A stretch of DNA of 64,000 bases. It comes from Hyphomicrobiaceae bacterium. GTDB lineage: Bacteria; Pseudomonadota; Alphaproteobacteria; Rhizobiales; Devosiaceae. The stretch covers positions 496,001 to 560,000 of the forward strand of contig JACKJF010000003.1 of assembly GCA_020638095.1 (NCBI GenBank), given 5' to 3'. This document shows, one piece after another, positions 42,082 through 52,391 of the stretch. The translations under genes were made by a program, and so were the position numbers. Position 1 is the first letter of the stretch; every line of letters starts with the position of its first letter. The notes under the pieces were generated by a model, which was not told the origin of the DNA, ran no database searches, and saw nothing but the letters and a program-made list of their open reading frames with translations.

Positions 42082-43992
42082 TCAGGCCGATTTCTTGTCG
42101 TCGTCGACTTCCTCGAAGTCGGCATCGACGACATCGTCGTCCTCGGCGTCAGCCGCTTCCGCGGCCGCCTCGGCTTCCGCCTGGCTCGCCTTGTACATGG
42201 CTTCACCGAGCTTGAGCGAGGCCTCGCTGAGCGCCTGCGTCTTTTCCTGGATCGCCGCAGCGTCTTCGCCGTCCACGGCGCCCTTGAGATCGGTGAGCGC
42301 AGCCTCGATCGCCTGCTTCACGTCCGCGCCGACCTTGTCGCCATAATCCTTCAGCGACTTTTCGGTCGAATGGATCAGGCTTTCGGCCTGGTTGCGCGCC
42401 TCGACCAGCTCACGCCGCTTCTTGTCTTCGGCGGCATGGCTTTCGGCATCCTTGACCATGCGGTCGATATCGGCGTCCGAAAGACCCCCCGAAGCCTGGA
42501 TGCGGATCTGCTGTTCCTTGCCGGTCCCAAGATCCTTGGCCGACACGTTGACGATGCCGTTGGCATCGATGTCGAACGTGACCTCAACCTGCGGCACGCC
42601 GCGCGGTGCCGGCGGAATGCCGGTCAGATCGAAGCGTCCGAGCGACTTGTTGTCCGCCGCCATTTCGCGTTCGCCCTGGGCGACGTTGATGGTCACTGCA
42701 TTCTGATTGTCCTCGGCCGTCGAAAAGACCTGGCTCTTCTTGGTCGGGATCGTCGTGTTGCGGTCGATCAGGCGGGTAAAGACACCGCCCAGCGTTTCGA
42801 TGCCAAGGCTCAGAGGCGTCACGTCCAGCAGCAGCACGTCCTTGACGTCACCCTGCAGCACGCCGGCCTGGATGGCGGCGCCCATGGCCACCACTTCGTC
42901 CGGGTTCACGCCCTTGTGGGGCTCCTTGCCGAAGAATTCCTTGACCACTTCCTGGATGCGCGGCATGCGCGTCATGCCGCCGACCAGCACCACCTCGTCA
43001 ATCTCGGCCGCCTGGATACCGGCATCCTTGATCGCCGCCTTGCACGGCGCGATCGTGCGCTTGACCAGATCGTCGACCAGCTGTTCGAACTTGGCGCGGG
43101 TCAATTTGATCTGCAGGTGCTTGGGACCCGACGCGTCGGCCGTGATGAACGGCAGGTTGACTTCGGTCTGGGTGGCCGAGCTCAGTTCGATCTTGGCCTT
43201 TTCCGCGGCTTCCTTGAGCCGCTGCAAGGCGAGCTTGTCGGACCTGAGGTCGATGCCCTGGTCCTTCTTGAACTCGTCGGCCAGGTAGTTGACCAGAACC
43301 ATGTCGAAATCTTCGCCGCCAAGGAACGTATCGCCGTTGGTCGACTTGACCTCGAACACGCCGTCGCCGATTTCGAGGATCGAAATGTCGAACGTGCCGC
43401 CGCCAAGGTCATAGACCGCGATCGTGCCGCCGGCCTTCTTGTCGAGCCCGTAGGCGAGCGCCGCTGCCGTCGGTTCGTTGATGATGCGCAGCACTTCGAG
43501 GCCGGCAATCTTGCCGGCATCCTTGGTCGCCTGGCGCTGGCTGTCGTTGAAATAGGCCGGAACGGTAATGACCGCCTGCGTGACCTTTTCGCCGAGGAAG
43601 CTTTCCGCCGTTTCCTTCATCTTGGTCAGGATTACGGCGCTGACCTCGGCCGGCGACATGGCCTTGCCATGCACCTCGACCCAGGCGTCGCCATTGTCTG
43701 CTTTGACGATCTTGTAGGGGACGAGCTTCTTGTCCTTTTCCACCATCGGGTCGTCGAACCGGCGTCCGATCAGCCGCTTGACGGCGAAGAGCGTGCCCTC
43801 CGGATTGGTCACCGCCTGGCGCTTGGCCGGCTGGCCAACCAGACGTTCGTCTGTGTCCGAATAGCCGACCATCGAAGGCGTCGTCCGCGCGCCTTCGGAA
43901 TTTTCGATGACCTTTGGGGTCTTGCCGTCCATCACGGCAACGCACGAATTGGTGGTACCCAAATCGATACCGATGACTTTAGCCATTTTCAT
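42082..43992 (-). CDS. dnaK: Molecular chaperone DnaK
   Basis: A 636-residue Hsp70. The ATPase domain has [28 protein letters not shown] and [13 protein letters not shown]. The interdomain linker [18 protein letters not shown] leads to the peptide-binding domain and helical lid, ending [10 protein letters not shown], which resembles the EEVD-type tail. With DnaJ and GrpE it refolds stress-damaged proteins. An RpoH-type promoter lies about 125 bases upstream. Long ORFs on the opposite strand are shadows of its codon usage. Confidence 0.98.
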   Translation of the reverse strand: MKMAKVIGIDLGTTNSCVAVMDGKTPKVIENSEGARTTPSMVGYSDTDERLVGQPAKRQAVTNPEGTLFAVKRLIGRRFDDPMVEKDKKLVPYKIVKADNGDAWVEVHGKAMSPAEVSAVILTKMKETAESFLGEKVTQAVITVPAYFNDSQRQATKDAGKIAGLEVLRIINEPTAAALAYGLDKKAGGTIAVYDLGGGTFDISILEIGDGVFEVKSTNGDTFLGGEDFDMVLVNYLADEFKKDQGIDLRSDKLALQRLKEAAEKAKIELSSATQTEVNLPFITADASGPKHLQIKLTRAKFEQLVDDLVKRTIAPCKAAIKDAGIQAAEIDEVVLVGGMTRMPRIQEVVKEFFGKEPHKGVNPDEVVAMGAAIQAGVLQGDVKDVLLLDVTPLSLGIETLGGVFTRLIDRNTTIPTKKSQVFSTAEDNQNAVTINVAQGEREMAADNKSLGRFDLTGIPPAPRGVPQVEVTFDIDANGIVNVSAKDLGTGKEQQIRIQASGGLSDADIDRMVKDAESHAAEDKKRRELVEARNQAESLIHSTEKSLKDYGDKVGADVKQAIEAALTDLKGAVDGEDAAAIQEKTQALSEASLKLGEAMYKASQAEAEAAAEAADAEDDDVVDADFEEVDDDKKSA

Positions 43993-44115
43993 ACCTCTTT
44001 CTCAGCAGCCCATGGTCGGGGGCACTTCCTGAAAAGCTGCCCCCTCGGCCGTCCGGCTCAGGGCCCTAATTGAAATGTGAGTTGCGCAGGGCCTGCCCCA
44101 CGCGCTTCGGGCCTC

Positions 44116-44144
44116 ATATAGGGAGGTCGAAAAGCGCGTTCAAG
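44116..44144 (-). promoter_or_regulatory. RpoH (sigma-32) promoter of dnaK
   Basis: On the minus strand CTTG (44144-44141), an 18-base spacer and CCTATAT (44122-44116) match the alphaproteobacterial heat-shock consensus CTTG-N17/18-CYTATNT at every specified base. The CTTGAA extension is also present. The transcript would start near 44108, giving a leader of about 115 bases. The rest of the 190-base gap shows nothing else. Confidence 0.75.
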
Positions 44145-44183
44145 CGGGTTCAGGCACAAAAGATGCCCTGCTGCGCCACTCGC

Positions 44184-44852
44184 CTAGACCTGCTTGTCGA
44201 CGTGCTCGGCCTGTTCGATATCCTCGGCCGCCGCTTCGTCGCGGACACCGTCTGCGGCCGGCTGGACGAAGGGTCTGGCGGCCTTGGCGCCGCCCTTGGA
44301 CACCCCGACCAGGGCCGGACGCAGCACGCGTTCGCCGATTTCGAAACCGGACTGCATGACCGAAACGACCGTGCCCTCGGGCACCGACGGGTCGGGAACT
44401 TCGAACATTGCCTGATGCTTGTGCGGATCGAATCTTTCGCCTTCCGCAATGATCGGCTTGACACCGTTCTTCTGCATGAGCCGCTGCATCTCCCGCTCGG
44501 TCATCTCGATGCCCTCGATCAGGGCCATCATATCGGCCGAAGCGCCGGCGCGGGCCTCGTCGGACACGGCATGCAGTGCCCGCTCGAGATTGTCGATTGC
44601 CGTCAGCATGTCGCGGGCGAAATCGGAAATGGCATAGGCCCGCGCGTCCGAGACCTCGCGCTGGGTGCGCTTGCGGAGGTTTTCCATCTCCGCCGCAACC
44701 CTCAGCGTCCGGTCCTTGAGGCTGGCATTTTCCGCCTCGAGGGTCGCGATGACGGCGCCCATGTCAAGTCCGCCATTTTCGCCCTGTGCCGTATCGTTGG
44801 CGGCGCTCTCCGCCATGTCCATTTCGTTTGGGCTATCGGTCTGATCGCTCAT
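44184..44852 (-). CDS. grpE: Nucleotide exchange factor GrpE
   Basis: A 222-residue exchange factor for DnaK. The acidic disordered N-terminus is followed by a long coiled coil (about 50-120, [25 protein letters not shown]) and the C-terminal beta domain with [35 protein letters not shown]. The start [12 protein letters not shown] at 44852 is used over an upstream in-frame ATG. It is preceded by its own RpoH-type promoter and lies downstream of hrcA on the same strand. Confidence 0.95.
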   Translation of the reverse strand: MSDQTDSPNEMDMAESAANDTAQGENGGLDMGAVIATLEAENASLKDRTLRVAAEMENLRKRTQREVSDARAYAISDFARDMLTAIDNLERALHAVSDEARAGASADMMALIEGIEMTEREMQRLMQKNGVKPIIAEGERFDPHKHQAMFEVPDPSVPEGTVVSVMQSGFEIGERVLRPALVGVSKGGAKAARPFVQPAADGVRDEAAAEDIEQAEHVDKQV

Positions 44853-44906
44853 AACGTTTCTCTTGGTTTGGGAAGTTTGCCCCGTCGGGGCGATCAATTG
44901 CACCGC

Positions 44907-44935
44907 ATATCGGCCAGATCGGTGTCAATTTCAAG
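44907..44935 (-). promoter_or_regulatory. RpoH-type promoter of grpE
   Basis: On the minus strand CTTG (44935-44932), an 18-base spacer and CCGATAT (44913-44907) match CTTG-N17/18-CYTATNT at all but one position. The promoter lies in the short gap between hrcA (which ends at 44947) and grpE, allowing heat induction of grpE independently of hrcA. Confidence 0.6.
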
Positions 44936-44946
44936 TCTTGTGCGCC

Positions 44947-46017
44947 TCAGGATTTGCGCGCGACCAGCCGCCCGACCACATGCGCCGTGTAATCGACCAC
45001 CGGCACGATGCGCGCATAGTTGAGCCGCGTCGGCCCGATCACCCCGAGCGCGCCCACCACCTTGTCATTGGCGTCCTTGTAGGGCGAGAGAATGACCGAC
45101 GAGCCGGAGAGCGAAAAGAGCTTGTTTTCCGATCCGATGAAGATGCGCACGCCCTCGCCCTGTTCGGCCTCGGACAAAAGCTCGATCAACCCCTTCTTGC
45201 GTTCGAGTTCGTCGAGCAGTTCGCGCAACCGCTCCAGGTCGTCCGAAGCCATGGCGCTGTCGATGAGATTGGCGCGCCCGCGCACGATGACCGTCGGGCT
45301 CTCCGCACCGAGCGGATGGCTGAGGCTCGCAATTCCCGCCTCGACCAGCCGGTTCGAGACCTCGTCGAGTTCGCGCGCCGCCTCGGCCCTCGCCTCGCTC
45401 AGCACCCGCCGCGCCTCGTTGAGCGTTTTGCCGGTCACATGATGGTTGAGATAGTTCGAAGCCCGATTGAGCGCGCCCGATTCAAGGCCTGCGGGCAGGG
45501 GCACGATGCGGTTCTCGACCGTACCGTTCTCACCCACCAGAATTGCCATGCCTGAATTGGCGTCGAGCTGGACGAATTCGAGATGCTTGAGCCTCAGGTC
45601 CGTCTTGGCCGAAATGACAACGCCCGCGCCGCGCGAAAGGCCCGAAAGCATCTGGCTCGCCTCGGTCAGAAGGTCTTCGGCGCTGCCCGTCCCCGCCGAT
45701 CCGGAGATCTGGTCTTCGATGCGCTTGCGCTCGACCTCGTCCATGCGCCCGACTTCGAGCATGGCATCGACAAAGAACCTGAGGCCGGCCTGGGTCGGCG
45801 CCCGGCCCGCCGATACATGCGGTGCGCGGATCAGCCCGAGCTCCTCGAGATCGGCCATGACGTTTCGCACCGAGGCCGGCGAGAGACTGACATCGAGCAT
45901 GCGCGACAATTGGCGCGAGCCGACCGGCTCGCCGGTGTCGAGATAACGCTCGACCAGCCGCCGGAAGATTTCCTGGCTGCGCGCATTGAGCAGATCGAGA
46001 AAGTCGCCCTGGCTCAT
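44947..46017 (-). CDS. hrcA: Heat-inducible transcriptional repressor HrcA
   Basis: A 356-residue repressor of CIRCE-containing operons (groESL). The N-terminal winged helix includes LVERYLDTGEPVGSRQLSRML and SPASVRNVMADLEELGLIRAPHVSAGRAPT, and a GAF-like regulatory domain and dimer helices follow. The start MSQGDFLDLLN at 46017 fits the family. No CIRCE site is visible in the window, so its targets are elsewhere. It is divergent from rph. Confidence 0.95.
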   Translation of the reverse strand: MSQGDFLDLLNARSQEIFRRLVERYLDTGEPVGSRQLSRMLDVSLSPASVRNVMADLEELGLIRAPHVSAGRAPTQAGLRFFVDAMLEVGRMDEVERKRIEDQISGSAGTGSAEDLLTEASQMLSGLSRGAGVVISAKTDLRLKHLEFVQLDANSGMAILVGENGTVENRIVPLPAGLESGALNRASNYLNHHVTGKTLNEARRVLSEARAEAARELDEVSNRLVEAGIASLSHPLGAESPTVIVRGRANLIDSAMASDDLERLRELLDELERKKGLIELLSEAEQGEGVRIFIGSENKLFSLSGSSVILSPYKDANDKVVGALGVIGPTRLNYARIVPVVDYTAHVVGRLVARKS

Positions 46018-46151
46018 GGCCTCATGCGTGGCTTGTTGACATCGCCCCTTCATATCGGGCGGACGGGCCGGGGTTCAAGCGCCGCCAATGGCGCACCTTG
46101 TTCAATGCCGCCTGAGGGTCTATGAGCGCCGGCAAAGTCCCGGGGAAGAGC

Positions 46152-46868
46152 ATGCGTCCGTCATCACGTGCCGCCGATCAGATGCGGCCGGTTTCATTCG
46201 ATACCAGTATCGCGCCGCAGGCCGAAGGCGCCTGCCTCGTTACCTTCGGCAACACGAGAGTGCTTTGCACGGCAAGTGTCGAAACCGCCCTGCCGCCCTG
46301 GCGGCGCGGGCAGGGCATCGGCTGGGTTACCGCCGAATATGGAATGCTGCCGCGCGCCACCGGCCAGCGCACCCGCCGCGAGGCGAGCGCCGGCAAGCAG
46401 TCGGGCCGCACCCAGGAAATCCAGCGCCTGATCGGAAGGTCCCTGAGGGCTGTCGTCGATTTCAAGGCGCTTGGTGAAAACCAGGTCATCCTCGATTGCG
46501 ACGTGCTTCAGGCCGATGGCGGCACCCGTACCGCCTCGGTCACCGGCGCCTATGTCGCTCTTGCAAAAGCCATTGACTGGATGGCTGCGCGCGATCTCGT
46601 CAAGGGCACGGTACTCAAGGACACGGTCGCGGCGATCTCCTGTGGCATCTATCGCGGCACGCCGGTGCTCGACCTTGACTATGCCGAGGATTCGGAAGCG
46701 GAAACCGACGCCAATTTCGTCATGACGGGCGCGGGAAAGTTCGTCGAAATTCAGGGCACCGCCGAAGGCGAACCATTCAGCCATGAAGAACTTCAGGCGC
46801 TGATGGCCCTTGCCGGAAAAGGCATCGCCGAACTCACCGGTCTTCAGAAGAAGGCCATTTCCGGATGA
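46152..46868 (+). CDS. rph: Ribonuclease PH
   Basis: A 238-residue phosphorolytic 3'-5' exoribonuclease that trims tRNA precursors and rRNA. It shows the start MRPSSR, then [35 protein letters not shown], the RTRREAS...[15 protein letters not shown] catalytic arginines and [12 protein letters not shown]. The ATG at 46152 has GGGGAAGAG upstream. It overlaps rdgB by four bases (ATGA). Confidence 0.96.
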   Translation: MRPSSRAADQMRPVSFDTSIAPQAEGACLVTFGNTRVLCTASVETALPPWRRGQGIGWVTAEYGMLPRATGQRTRREASAGKQSGRTQEIQRLIGRSLRAVVDFKALGENQVILDCDVLQADGGTRTASVTGAYVALAKAIDWMAARDLVKGTVLKDTVAAISCGIYRGTPVLDLDYAEDSEAETDANFVMTGAGKFVEIQGTAEGEPFSHEELQALMALAGKGIAELTGLQKKAISG

Positions 46869-47617
46869 GCGATTTCAGGCTTTTGCCCGGAACAAGGCTG
46901 GTCATCGCCACCCACAACCAGGGCAAGCTCCGGGAGTTCAAGGACCTCTTCGCTCCCTTCGATCTCGATCTGGTTTCGGCCGGCGAACTCGGTCTGCCCG
47001 AACCGGAGGAAACCGGCACGACCTTTGCCGAGAATGCCCGTATCAAGGCGCACGCCGCCGCGATCGCCTCTGGCCTGATCTCGCTCTCCGACGATTCCGG
47101 ACTGTGTGTCGATGCGCTCGACGGCCAGCCGGGCGTCTATACCGCCGACTGGGCCGGGGTGCCCCGCGATTTCGGCCGCGCCATGCAAAAGGTCGAGGAT
47201 CTGTTGCAGCAAATGGACGCAACCTTGCCGGCGCAACGCACGGCGCAATTTCGAGCGACCCTTTGCCTGGCGCTTCCCCCAACTGGCGGGGATGCCGGGG
47301 AAGCGCCTGCAGGGCGCGACGGCCACGGCGCTGGAGGTCGGGACTCGTCCGGCGGGGGTGCCGGGGAAGCGCCCGAAGGGCGCGACGGCGGCATCATAAG
47401 AGACCAGATTTTCGCGGGCGAGGCGCGCGGCACGCTGGTCTGGCCGCCGCGTGGGACACTGGGGTTCGGCTACGATCCGGTCTTTCTGCCCGACGGCTAC
47501 GACATCACCTTCGGCGAAATGCCCACCGAAGTGAAACACTCCTGGACCCCGGCAAAAACCGGCCTGTCCCACCGCGCCCGTGCCTTTGCCAAACTGGTCG
47601 AGGCCTGTTGTGGCTAA
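46865..47617 (+). CDS. rdgB: XTP/dITP diphosphatase RdgB with an internal repeat insertion
   Basis: A 250-residue Ham1-family pyrophosphatase that clears non-canonical purine nucleotides. [16 protein letters not shown] at the N-terminus, [13 protein letters not shown] and [11 protein letters not shown] with the C-terminal SHRARAF are conserved. Ordinary RdgB has about 200-215 residues. The excess is a Gly/Asp/Arg-rich insert at about residues 139-175, encoded by two 39-bp direct repeats. The insert falls between the LCLALP strand and the GTLVWPPRG strand, probably in a surface loop, so activity may be kept. Confidence 0.93.
   Translation: MSDFRLLPGTRLVIATHNQGKLREFKDLFAPFDLDLVSAGELGLPEPEETGTTFAENARIKAHAAAIASGLISLSDDSGLCVDALDGQPGVYTADWAGVPRDFGRAMQKVEDLLQQMDATLPAQRTAQFRATLCLALPPTGGDAGEAPAGRDGHGAGGRDSSGGGAGEAPEGRDGGIIRDQIFAGEARGTLVWPPRGTLGFGYDPVFLPDGYDITFGEMPTEVKHSWTPAKTGLSHRARAFAKLVEACCG
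47285..47389 (+). repeat. In-frame 39-bp direct repeat (two copies, 66-bp period) inside rdgB
   Basis: Copy 1 (47285-47323) and copy 2 (47351-47389) share GCCGGGGAAGCGCC and GGGCGCGACGGC and differ at only three or four bases. The period of 66 keeps the reading frame, giving GEAPAGRDG and GEAPEGRDG peptides. Each copy has GGCGC-type inverted pairs, so it looks like a small palindromic repeat that entered the gene in frame and duplicated. Confidence 0.8.
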
Positions 47618-48779
47618 CCTCGCATCCGGCCGCGCGAACGGATTGTTTGGCATTTACGTGCACTGGCCCTTCTGCGCCGCCAAATGCCCCTATTGCGATT
47701 TCAACTCGCACGTGCGCCAGGGCGGCATCGACGAAGCCTATTTCCGCGACGCTTACCTGCAGGAACTCGCCCATTTCGCCTCACTGACCCCGGGCCGGAC
47801 CGTGCAGTCGATCTTTTTTGGCGGCGGCACGCCATCGCTGATGGAACCCAGGACCACCGAGGCCATTCTCGACGCGATCGCCGGGCATTGGACCATCGCC
47901 GCCGATGCCGAGATCACCCTCGAAGCCAATCCGACCAGTGTCGAGGCCGAACGTTTTCGCGGCTACCGGCAGGCCGGGGTCAACCGCGTTTCGCTCGGCG
48001 TGCAGTCGCTGCGCGAGGAACCGCTCAAGCGCCTCGGGCGGCTCCACTCAGTTACAGAAGCCAGGCTCGCCGTCGGCATCGCCCAATCCATTTTCGAACG
48101 GATGAGCTTCGACCTCATCTATGCCCGCCCGGAACAGACCCTCAAAGACTGGCAGTCCGAGCTCCAGGAGGCGATCGGCATGGGCAGCGAGCACCTGTCG
48201 CTCTACCAGCTGACCATCGAACAGGGCACGCGCTATTTCGATCTCTTCAATCAGGGCAAGCTCCTGATGCCCGATGCCGATCTCAGCGCCGATCTTTACC
48301 GGCTGACCCAGGACCTGACCGAGGCAGCCGGCCTTTCCGCCTACGAGATTTCCAACCACGCCAGGGCCGGCGAGGAAAGCCGCCACAACCTCCTCTACTG
48401 GCGCTATGGCGAATATGTCGGCATCGGTGCCGGCGCGCACGGAAGGTTGCTCATCGACGGCGTCCGCCATGCGACCGCGACCGAAAGGCTCCCCGAGAAA
48501 TGGGCCGAACAGGTCGCCGCCAAAGGCTCCGGCCTCGTCACCGACGACCGGTTGACCTGGGAAGAGGAAAGCGACGAATTTCTGGTCATGGGACTGCGGC
48601 TCCGCGAAGGCATCGACCCGAAACGCTACGAAACCCTCTCCGGCCATGTCCTGCAGCAAAAGCAGATCGATGAGCTCCGCGCCCTCGGCTTCGTCGAATA
48701 TCTGAGAAACGGCAATTTGCGGGTCACGCCGGAAGGCTGGCCGGTGCTCGACGCGGTGGTCGCCGACCTCGCCACGTAG
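47610..48779 (+). CDS. hemW: Radical SAM haem chaperone HemW
   Basis: A 389-residue protein once named coproporphyrinogen III oxidase-like. The radical SAM cluster is C22-x3-C26-x2-C29 ([10 protein letters not shown]), followed by FFGGGTPSL and the NRVSLGVQS strand. HemW is thought to insert haem into respiratory enzymes rather than make it. The GTG at 47610 overlaps the rdgB end by eight bases; an ATG at 47580 lies deeper inside rdgB. rph-rdgB-hemW is a common gene order in the group. Confidence 0.93.
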   Translation: MANLASGRANGLFGIYVHWPFCAAKCPYCDFNSHVRQGGIDEAYFRDAYLQELAHFASLTPGRTVQSIFFGGGTPSLMEPRTTEAILDAIAGHWTIAADAEITLEANPTSVEAERFRGYRQAGVNRVSLGVQSLREEPLKRLGRLHSVTEARLAVGIAQSIFERMSFDLIYARPEQTLKDWQSELQEAIGMGSEHLSLYQLTIEQGTRYFDLFNQGKLLMPDADLSADLYRLTQDLTEAAGLSAYEISNHARAGEESRHNLLYWRYGEYVGIGAGAHGRLLIDGVRHATATERLPEKWAEQVAAKGSGLVTDDRLTWEEESDEFLVMGLRLREGIDPKRYETLSGHVLQQKQIDELRALGFVEYLRNGNLRVTPEGWPVLDAVVADLAT

Positions 48780-48831
48780 CAAGCTGCCTCATGGTGGGCC
48801 TTTCGAACCCTTGGCCGGGGCAGGTTACCCT

Positions 48832-49731
48832 TCAGGCGTCTACGGGCTCGATGGGAGCCTTGAGCTTGCGTGGCGCCAGAATGGCGATCGCCACCCCGCC
48901 GCATAGAACCAGCAGCATGCCGCAAAGGCTGAGCCAGCCGGGCACATGCCCGAAAACCAGGAAGCCGAGCCCTCCGGCCCAGACCAGATGCATGTAGTTT
49001 GCCGGCGCGATGATCGAGGCTGGAGCGAAACGATAGGCCGAGGTGAAGAAGAAATGCCCAAGCGACATCAACAGACCGAGCACCAGCATCATCAGGAAAT
49101 CGTAAGGGGTAACGCTGAGTCCCGAAAGATCGCCGAGCCCGAGCACGACAAAAATCAGCGCACCGACCCAGGCCGAATGAAACAGCAGGGTCGCCGTTGA
49201 TTCGGTTGGCGACAGAATGCGGCTGAGCAGGTGATAGGTCACCGCAAAACCGACATTGATCAGCGCCATCGTCACCCCGAACGGGTCGAGCCCCGCACCC
49301 GGACGCACGATCAGCAACACGCCGCCGAACGCCGCGACCGCCCAGAACCATTGGGCGCGAACCACGCGCTCGTGCAGAAGCGGCACGGCAATCGCCATGA
49401 TGGCAATCGGCGCAAGGTAGATGATGGCGACGGTTTCACCGACCGGCATCGATCGTAGTGCAATCCCGAGCGTAAGCGAGGCCAGCGCCAGGGCTACCGA
49501 GCGGACAAAAACCAGCGCGGTCCGGTTCGTGTGGAAAAGCGCCGTCCCCATGCGCGGCAGAAAGAAGGCCGCGACAAGCACCACGTTGAGCACGTAGCGC
49601 ACCGCCATGACCACGCTGACCGGATAGATGCCGGTCAGATACTTGGTCACCACGTCGGCGCTGGCGAACGAGAGCGTCGCCAGCATGACGAGGGCTATCC
49701 CGAAGAAGGGACGATCCTTGCTTTCGGGCAT
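48832..49731 (-). CDS. DMT superfamily (EamA) transporter
   Basis: A 299-residue protein with ten hydrophobic helices in two EamA halves. The first includes MVLNVVLVAAFFLP-like packing and RSMPVGETVAIIYLAPI, and the second ends SIIAPANYMHLVWAG...LVLCGGVAIAIL. It exports unknown small metabolites. It is convergent with hemW and starts at the stop of the LppC-like gene (one-base overlap), so they share a transcript. It is not closely similar to the DMT protein at 9622. Confidence 0.82.
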   Translation of the reverse strand: MPESKDRPFFGIALVMLATLSFASADVVTKYLTGIYPVSVVMAVRYVLNVVLVAAFFLPRMGTALFHTNRTALVFVRSVALALASLTLGIALRSMPVGETVAIIYLAPIAIMAIAVPLLHERVVRAQWFWAVAAFGGVLLIVRPGAGLDPFGVTMALINVGFAVTYHLLSRILSPTESTATLLFHSAWVGALIFVVLGLGDLSGLSVTPYDFLMMLVLGLLMSLGHFFFTSAYRFAPASIIAPANYMHLVWAGGLGFLVFGHVPGWLSLCGMLLVLCGGVAIAILAPRKLKAPIEPVDA

Positions 49732-50978
49732 CAGGGAATCTTGGCGCCGTCGATCTGCTGCGCGCCGCCCACCACCACCTGCTTGATCGCGAGCGCATAT
49801 TGCGACCGCCCGTTGGTCAGAAGGCGGAACACTCCGTCGCGGCCGTTAAAGCCCGAGGGCCGGGTCAACTGCGCCTGGTCATAGCGCGGCTGGCTCTGCG
49901 ACAGGGCCGGCGAATTGGCCAGCAGCACCGCCGTATAGGCGAGCGTCGCAAAGGCATGCGGCGCGGCGCCGAAGCGCGCCTCATATTCGGGCCTCAGCGC
50001 CTGATAGCCGGCGCTGTCGAGGGCCGGATAGATGGCCCCGACCAGAGCCGTCGACTGGGTGATTGCGGGATCGCCGTCCCAGTCGAGCGAACCGACGATC
50101 ATCAGGTTCGTCCGGTCGATCTGCGCCTGCTCGAGAAGCGCGCCAAAGCTCGGCGCCGTCGCCCGGTCGGGAATGAAGAGCGTGTCGATCGCCCCCTGCT
50201 GCAGGAACGGGGTGAGTTGCGCCATGGCATTGCGCGCCTCTTCTTCCGACGAGAAACGGAAGACCGACTGGATGTTCATGTTGAGTTCGGAAGCGGCCTG
50301 CCGAAGCGCCCCTTCCTCGATCTGGCCGAAGGCTGAATTCGGGACGATGGCCGCAACGGCACGCTTGCCCTGCGTCTGGGCATAGGCGAGCGAGCGCTTG
50401 ACCTCGACCTCGGGCAACACGTTGAGCAGATAAACGCCCGGCGCCGCCGCGCCCGAATTGTTGGAAAAGCCGATCAACGGCACGCCGGCTGCCCGCGCCA
50501 CGCCCCCAGCCGCGCGCACCGATTCGGCCTTGAGCGGTCCGAGAATAAGGCTCGACCCTTCGCTCACGGCTTCGCTCGCCTTCTGGGCCGCGATGTCCGG
50601 GCTGCTCGCCGTGTCCTTGATTACCAGAGTGATATTGTCGCCGATCGTGCCGTTGTTCTGGATATAGTCCATGGCAAGCGACGCGGCGTTGGCCATCGAG
50701 GTGCCCACACTGGCGACGTCGCCCGTGAGCGGCAGGAGCAGCGCCACGCGGACGGGACCGGTGCCCAAAACCTGCCCGGCGGCACTTGGCAGGGCACCCG
50801 GATCGACCGGCGGCGTCTGCCCGCCGAACTGGAACGGGTTGCCAAGATCGGGAAACGAGAAGTTCGAGCAGGCCGCAAGCGCCATCGTCGCGGTTATCGC
50901 GCCGAAACGCACAAGTGACTTGAGAATACGACGCCGGTCCATCGCCGGCGCCCCGCCCGGAAAGTTCGACCTCATCAT
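49731..50978 (-). CDS. Penicillin-binding protein activator (LppC/LpoA-like) lipoprotein
   Basis: A 415-residue exported lipoprotein. The N-terminal signal leads to the lipobox LAAC with the acylated Cys near residue 37. A periplasmic-binding-protein fold follows, with RVALLLPLTGDVASVG and LSTAA-type lobes, like LppC/LpoA and Leu/Ile/Val binding proteins. It may activate a peptidoglycan synthase at the outer membrane. GGAG lies just before the ATG at 50978; an ATG at 50942 would give a shorter signal. It is divergent from rsmI, as usual in the group. Confidence 0.85.
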   Translation of the reverse strand: MMRSNFPGGAPAMDRRRILKSLVRFGAITATMALAACSNFSFPDLGNPFQFGGQTPPVDPGALPSAAGQVLGTGPVRVALLLPLTGDVASVGTSMANAASLAMDYIQNNGTIGDNITLVIKDTASSPDIAAQKASEAVSEGSSLILGPLKAESVRAAGGVARAAGVPLIGFSNNSGAAAPGVYLLNVLPEVEVKRSLAYAQTQGKRAVAAIVPNSAFGQIEEGALRQAASELNMNIQSVFRFSSEEEARNAMAQLTPFLQQGAIDTLFIPDRATAPSFGALLEQAQIDRTNLMIVGSLDWDGDPAITQSTALVGAIYPALDSAGYQALRPEYEARFGAAPHAFATLAYTAVLLANSPALSQSQPRYDQAQLTRPSGFNGRDGVFRLLTNGRSQYALAIKQVVVGGAQQIDGAKIP

Positions 50979-51111
50979 GCTACTCCGTTACTGCCGCCGC
51001 AAACGCTTCGGGGAACGCCGCCCCGGTGCCCTAAAGGATAGCGCGCACATATACAAACACAAAGCCCGCGTCTAAACAAAGGCGCATTGCGGTTAAGGCG
51101 GGCGGGCATCA

Positions 51112-52014
51112 ATGGCTGCGGAACGCGACGAAAGGGAACCCGAACAGGTGAAATTCGCGCTGTTTGGCAGCGCATTTGCCGCACCCGCGCTTGCGCCGGG
51201 CCTCTATCTCGTCTCCACGCCCATCGGCAATCTCGGCGACATGACGATAAGGGGTCTTCAAACCCTTGCGGCCGCCGATCTCGTCCTTTGCGAAGACACG
51301 CGCACCAGCGCCCGCCTGCTCGATCATTTCGGCATCCGCACGCGGCGCGCAGCCCTTCACGAACACAATGAGCGTGAGCGCGCGCCGGCGCTGGTCGCCG
51401 AAATCGCCACGGGCAAGGCACTGGCACTGATCTCGGATGCAGGTACACCACTGCTGTCCGATCCGGGCTTTCCCCTCGTACGGGCGGTGCGCGACACGGG
51501 ACTCGATGTTTTTGCTGTTCCCGGCGCGTCGGCCCTTCTGGCGGGCCTTTCCATTTCCGGCCTGCCGACCGACCGCTTCGGCTTCTTCGGCTTTCTGCCT
51601 GTCAAAGGCGCGGCGCGGAAGGCGGAACTCGAAAAGCTCGCGGACCGCCCGGAAACGCTTGTCTTTTACGAATCGCCCCGCCGGCTCGCCGCGACCCTCG
51701 CCGATATGGCGGCCTCGTTCGGTTCAGACCGACCCGCGGTCGTCGCCCTGGAACTGACCAAGAAATTCGAACGGAGCTTTTCCGGCACGCTCATGGAGCT
51801 GGCCGAGAAAATGACGGTCGACGATCAGAAGGGCGAGGCCGTCATTCTGGTCGGCGGGGCGGCTGCACCCTCGATTGATGAAGATGCATGGCGCAGCGCC
51901 CTGGCCGCGCTCATCAGGACCCGGTCCCTCAAGGATGCGGTCGATGAGGTGACGCAAAGCTTCGGCGTCCGGCGGCGCGACGTTTACAATGAAGCCCTCA
52001 CCCTCAAGAAGTGA
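51112..52014 (+). CDS. rsmI: 16S rRNA (cytidine(1402)-2'-O)-methyltransferase RsmI
   Basis: A 300-residue tetrapyrrole-methylase-fold enzyme. It has LYLVSTPIGNLGDMTIRGL, CEDTRTSARLL, LISDAGTPLLSDPG and FYESPRRL, all typical of RsmI. It methylates C1402 in the ribosomal P site with SAM. It overlaps yraN by 26 bases and begins the rsmI-yraN-gshB set. Confidence 0.95.
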   Translation: MAAERDEREPEQVKFALFGSAFAAPALAPGLYLVSTPIGNLGDMTIRGLQTLAAADLVLCEDTRTSARLLDHFGIRTRRAALHEHNERERAPALVAEIATGKALALISDAGTPLLSDPGFPLVRAVRDTGLDVFAVPGASALLAGLSISGLPTDRFGFFGFLPVKGAARKAELEKLADRPETLVFYESPRRLAATLADMAASFGSDRPAVVALELTKKFERSFSGTLMELAEKMTVDDQKGEAVILVGGAAAPSIDEDAWRSALAALIRTRSLKDAVDEVTQSFGVRRRDVYNEALTLKK

Positions 52015-52369
52015 CGGCCGTCAGGCCGCCGAGCGTGCCGGACGTACCGGCGAGCGCCTCGCCGAATGGCTATTGCGTCTCAAGGGCTTTCAGATTGTCG
52101 CGCGCCGGTTCAAATCACCGGCCGGGGAATTGGACATCGTTGCCAGACGCGGCAGTCTCCTGGTCTTTGTCGAAGTCAAGACCCGCAGGGGCAATGCCGA
52201 AAAGGCGGAAGCGCTCGAAGCGGTGGCCCAGCGCAGGATCATCGCCGCGGCGAATGCCTTTTTGAGCCGTCATGAAGACCTCGCAACCTGCGACATTCGC
52301 TTCGATGTGATTTTTGTTGCGCCTCGCAAATGGCCAGACCATATCAGGGACGCGTTCCGCCCCGAATGA
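51989..52369 (+). CDS. YraN family putative nuclease
   Basis: A 126-residue protein of the UPF0102 group with a restriction-endonuclease-like fold: [17 protein letters not shown], then [20 protein letters not shown] with the D...E-x-K active-site pattern. Its substrate is unknown. It overlaps rsmI and is followed by gshB. Confidence 0.85.
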   Translation: MKPSPSRSDGRQAAERAGRTGERLAEWLLRLKGFQIVARRFKSPAGELDIVARRGSLLVFVEVKTRRGNAEKAEALEAVAQRRIIAAANAFLSRHEDLATCDIRFDVIFVAPRKWPDHIRDAFRPE

Positions 52370-52391
52370 CCGCTTCAAGGACAAAGCATTC

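Noticed and set aside
42073..44073. A 666-codon ORF on the + strand opposite dnaK
   Set aside because: It is the complement of a highly conserved gene with strong third-position GC bias. No ribosome binding site or family match; dnaK on the minus strand is certain.
46018..46151. CIRCE element near hrcA
   Set aside because: No TTAGCACTC-N9-GAGTGCTAA-like repeat is visible in the hrcA-rph gap or upstream of dnaK and grpE.
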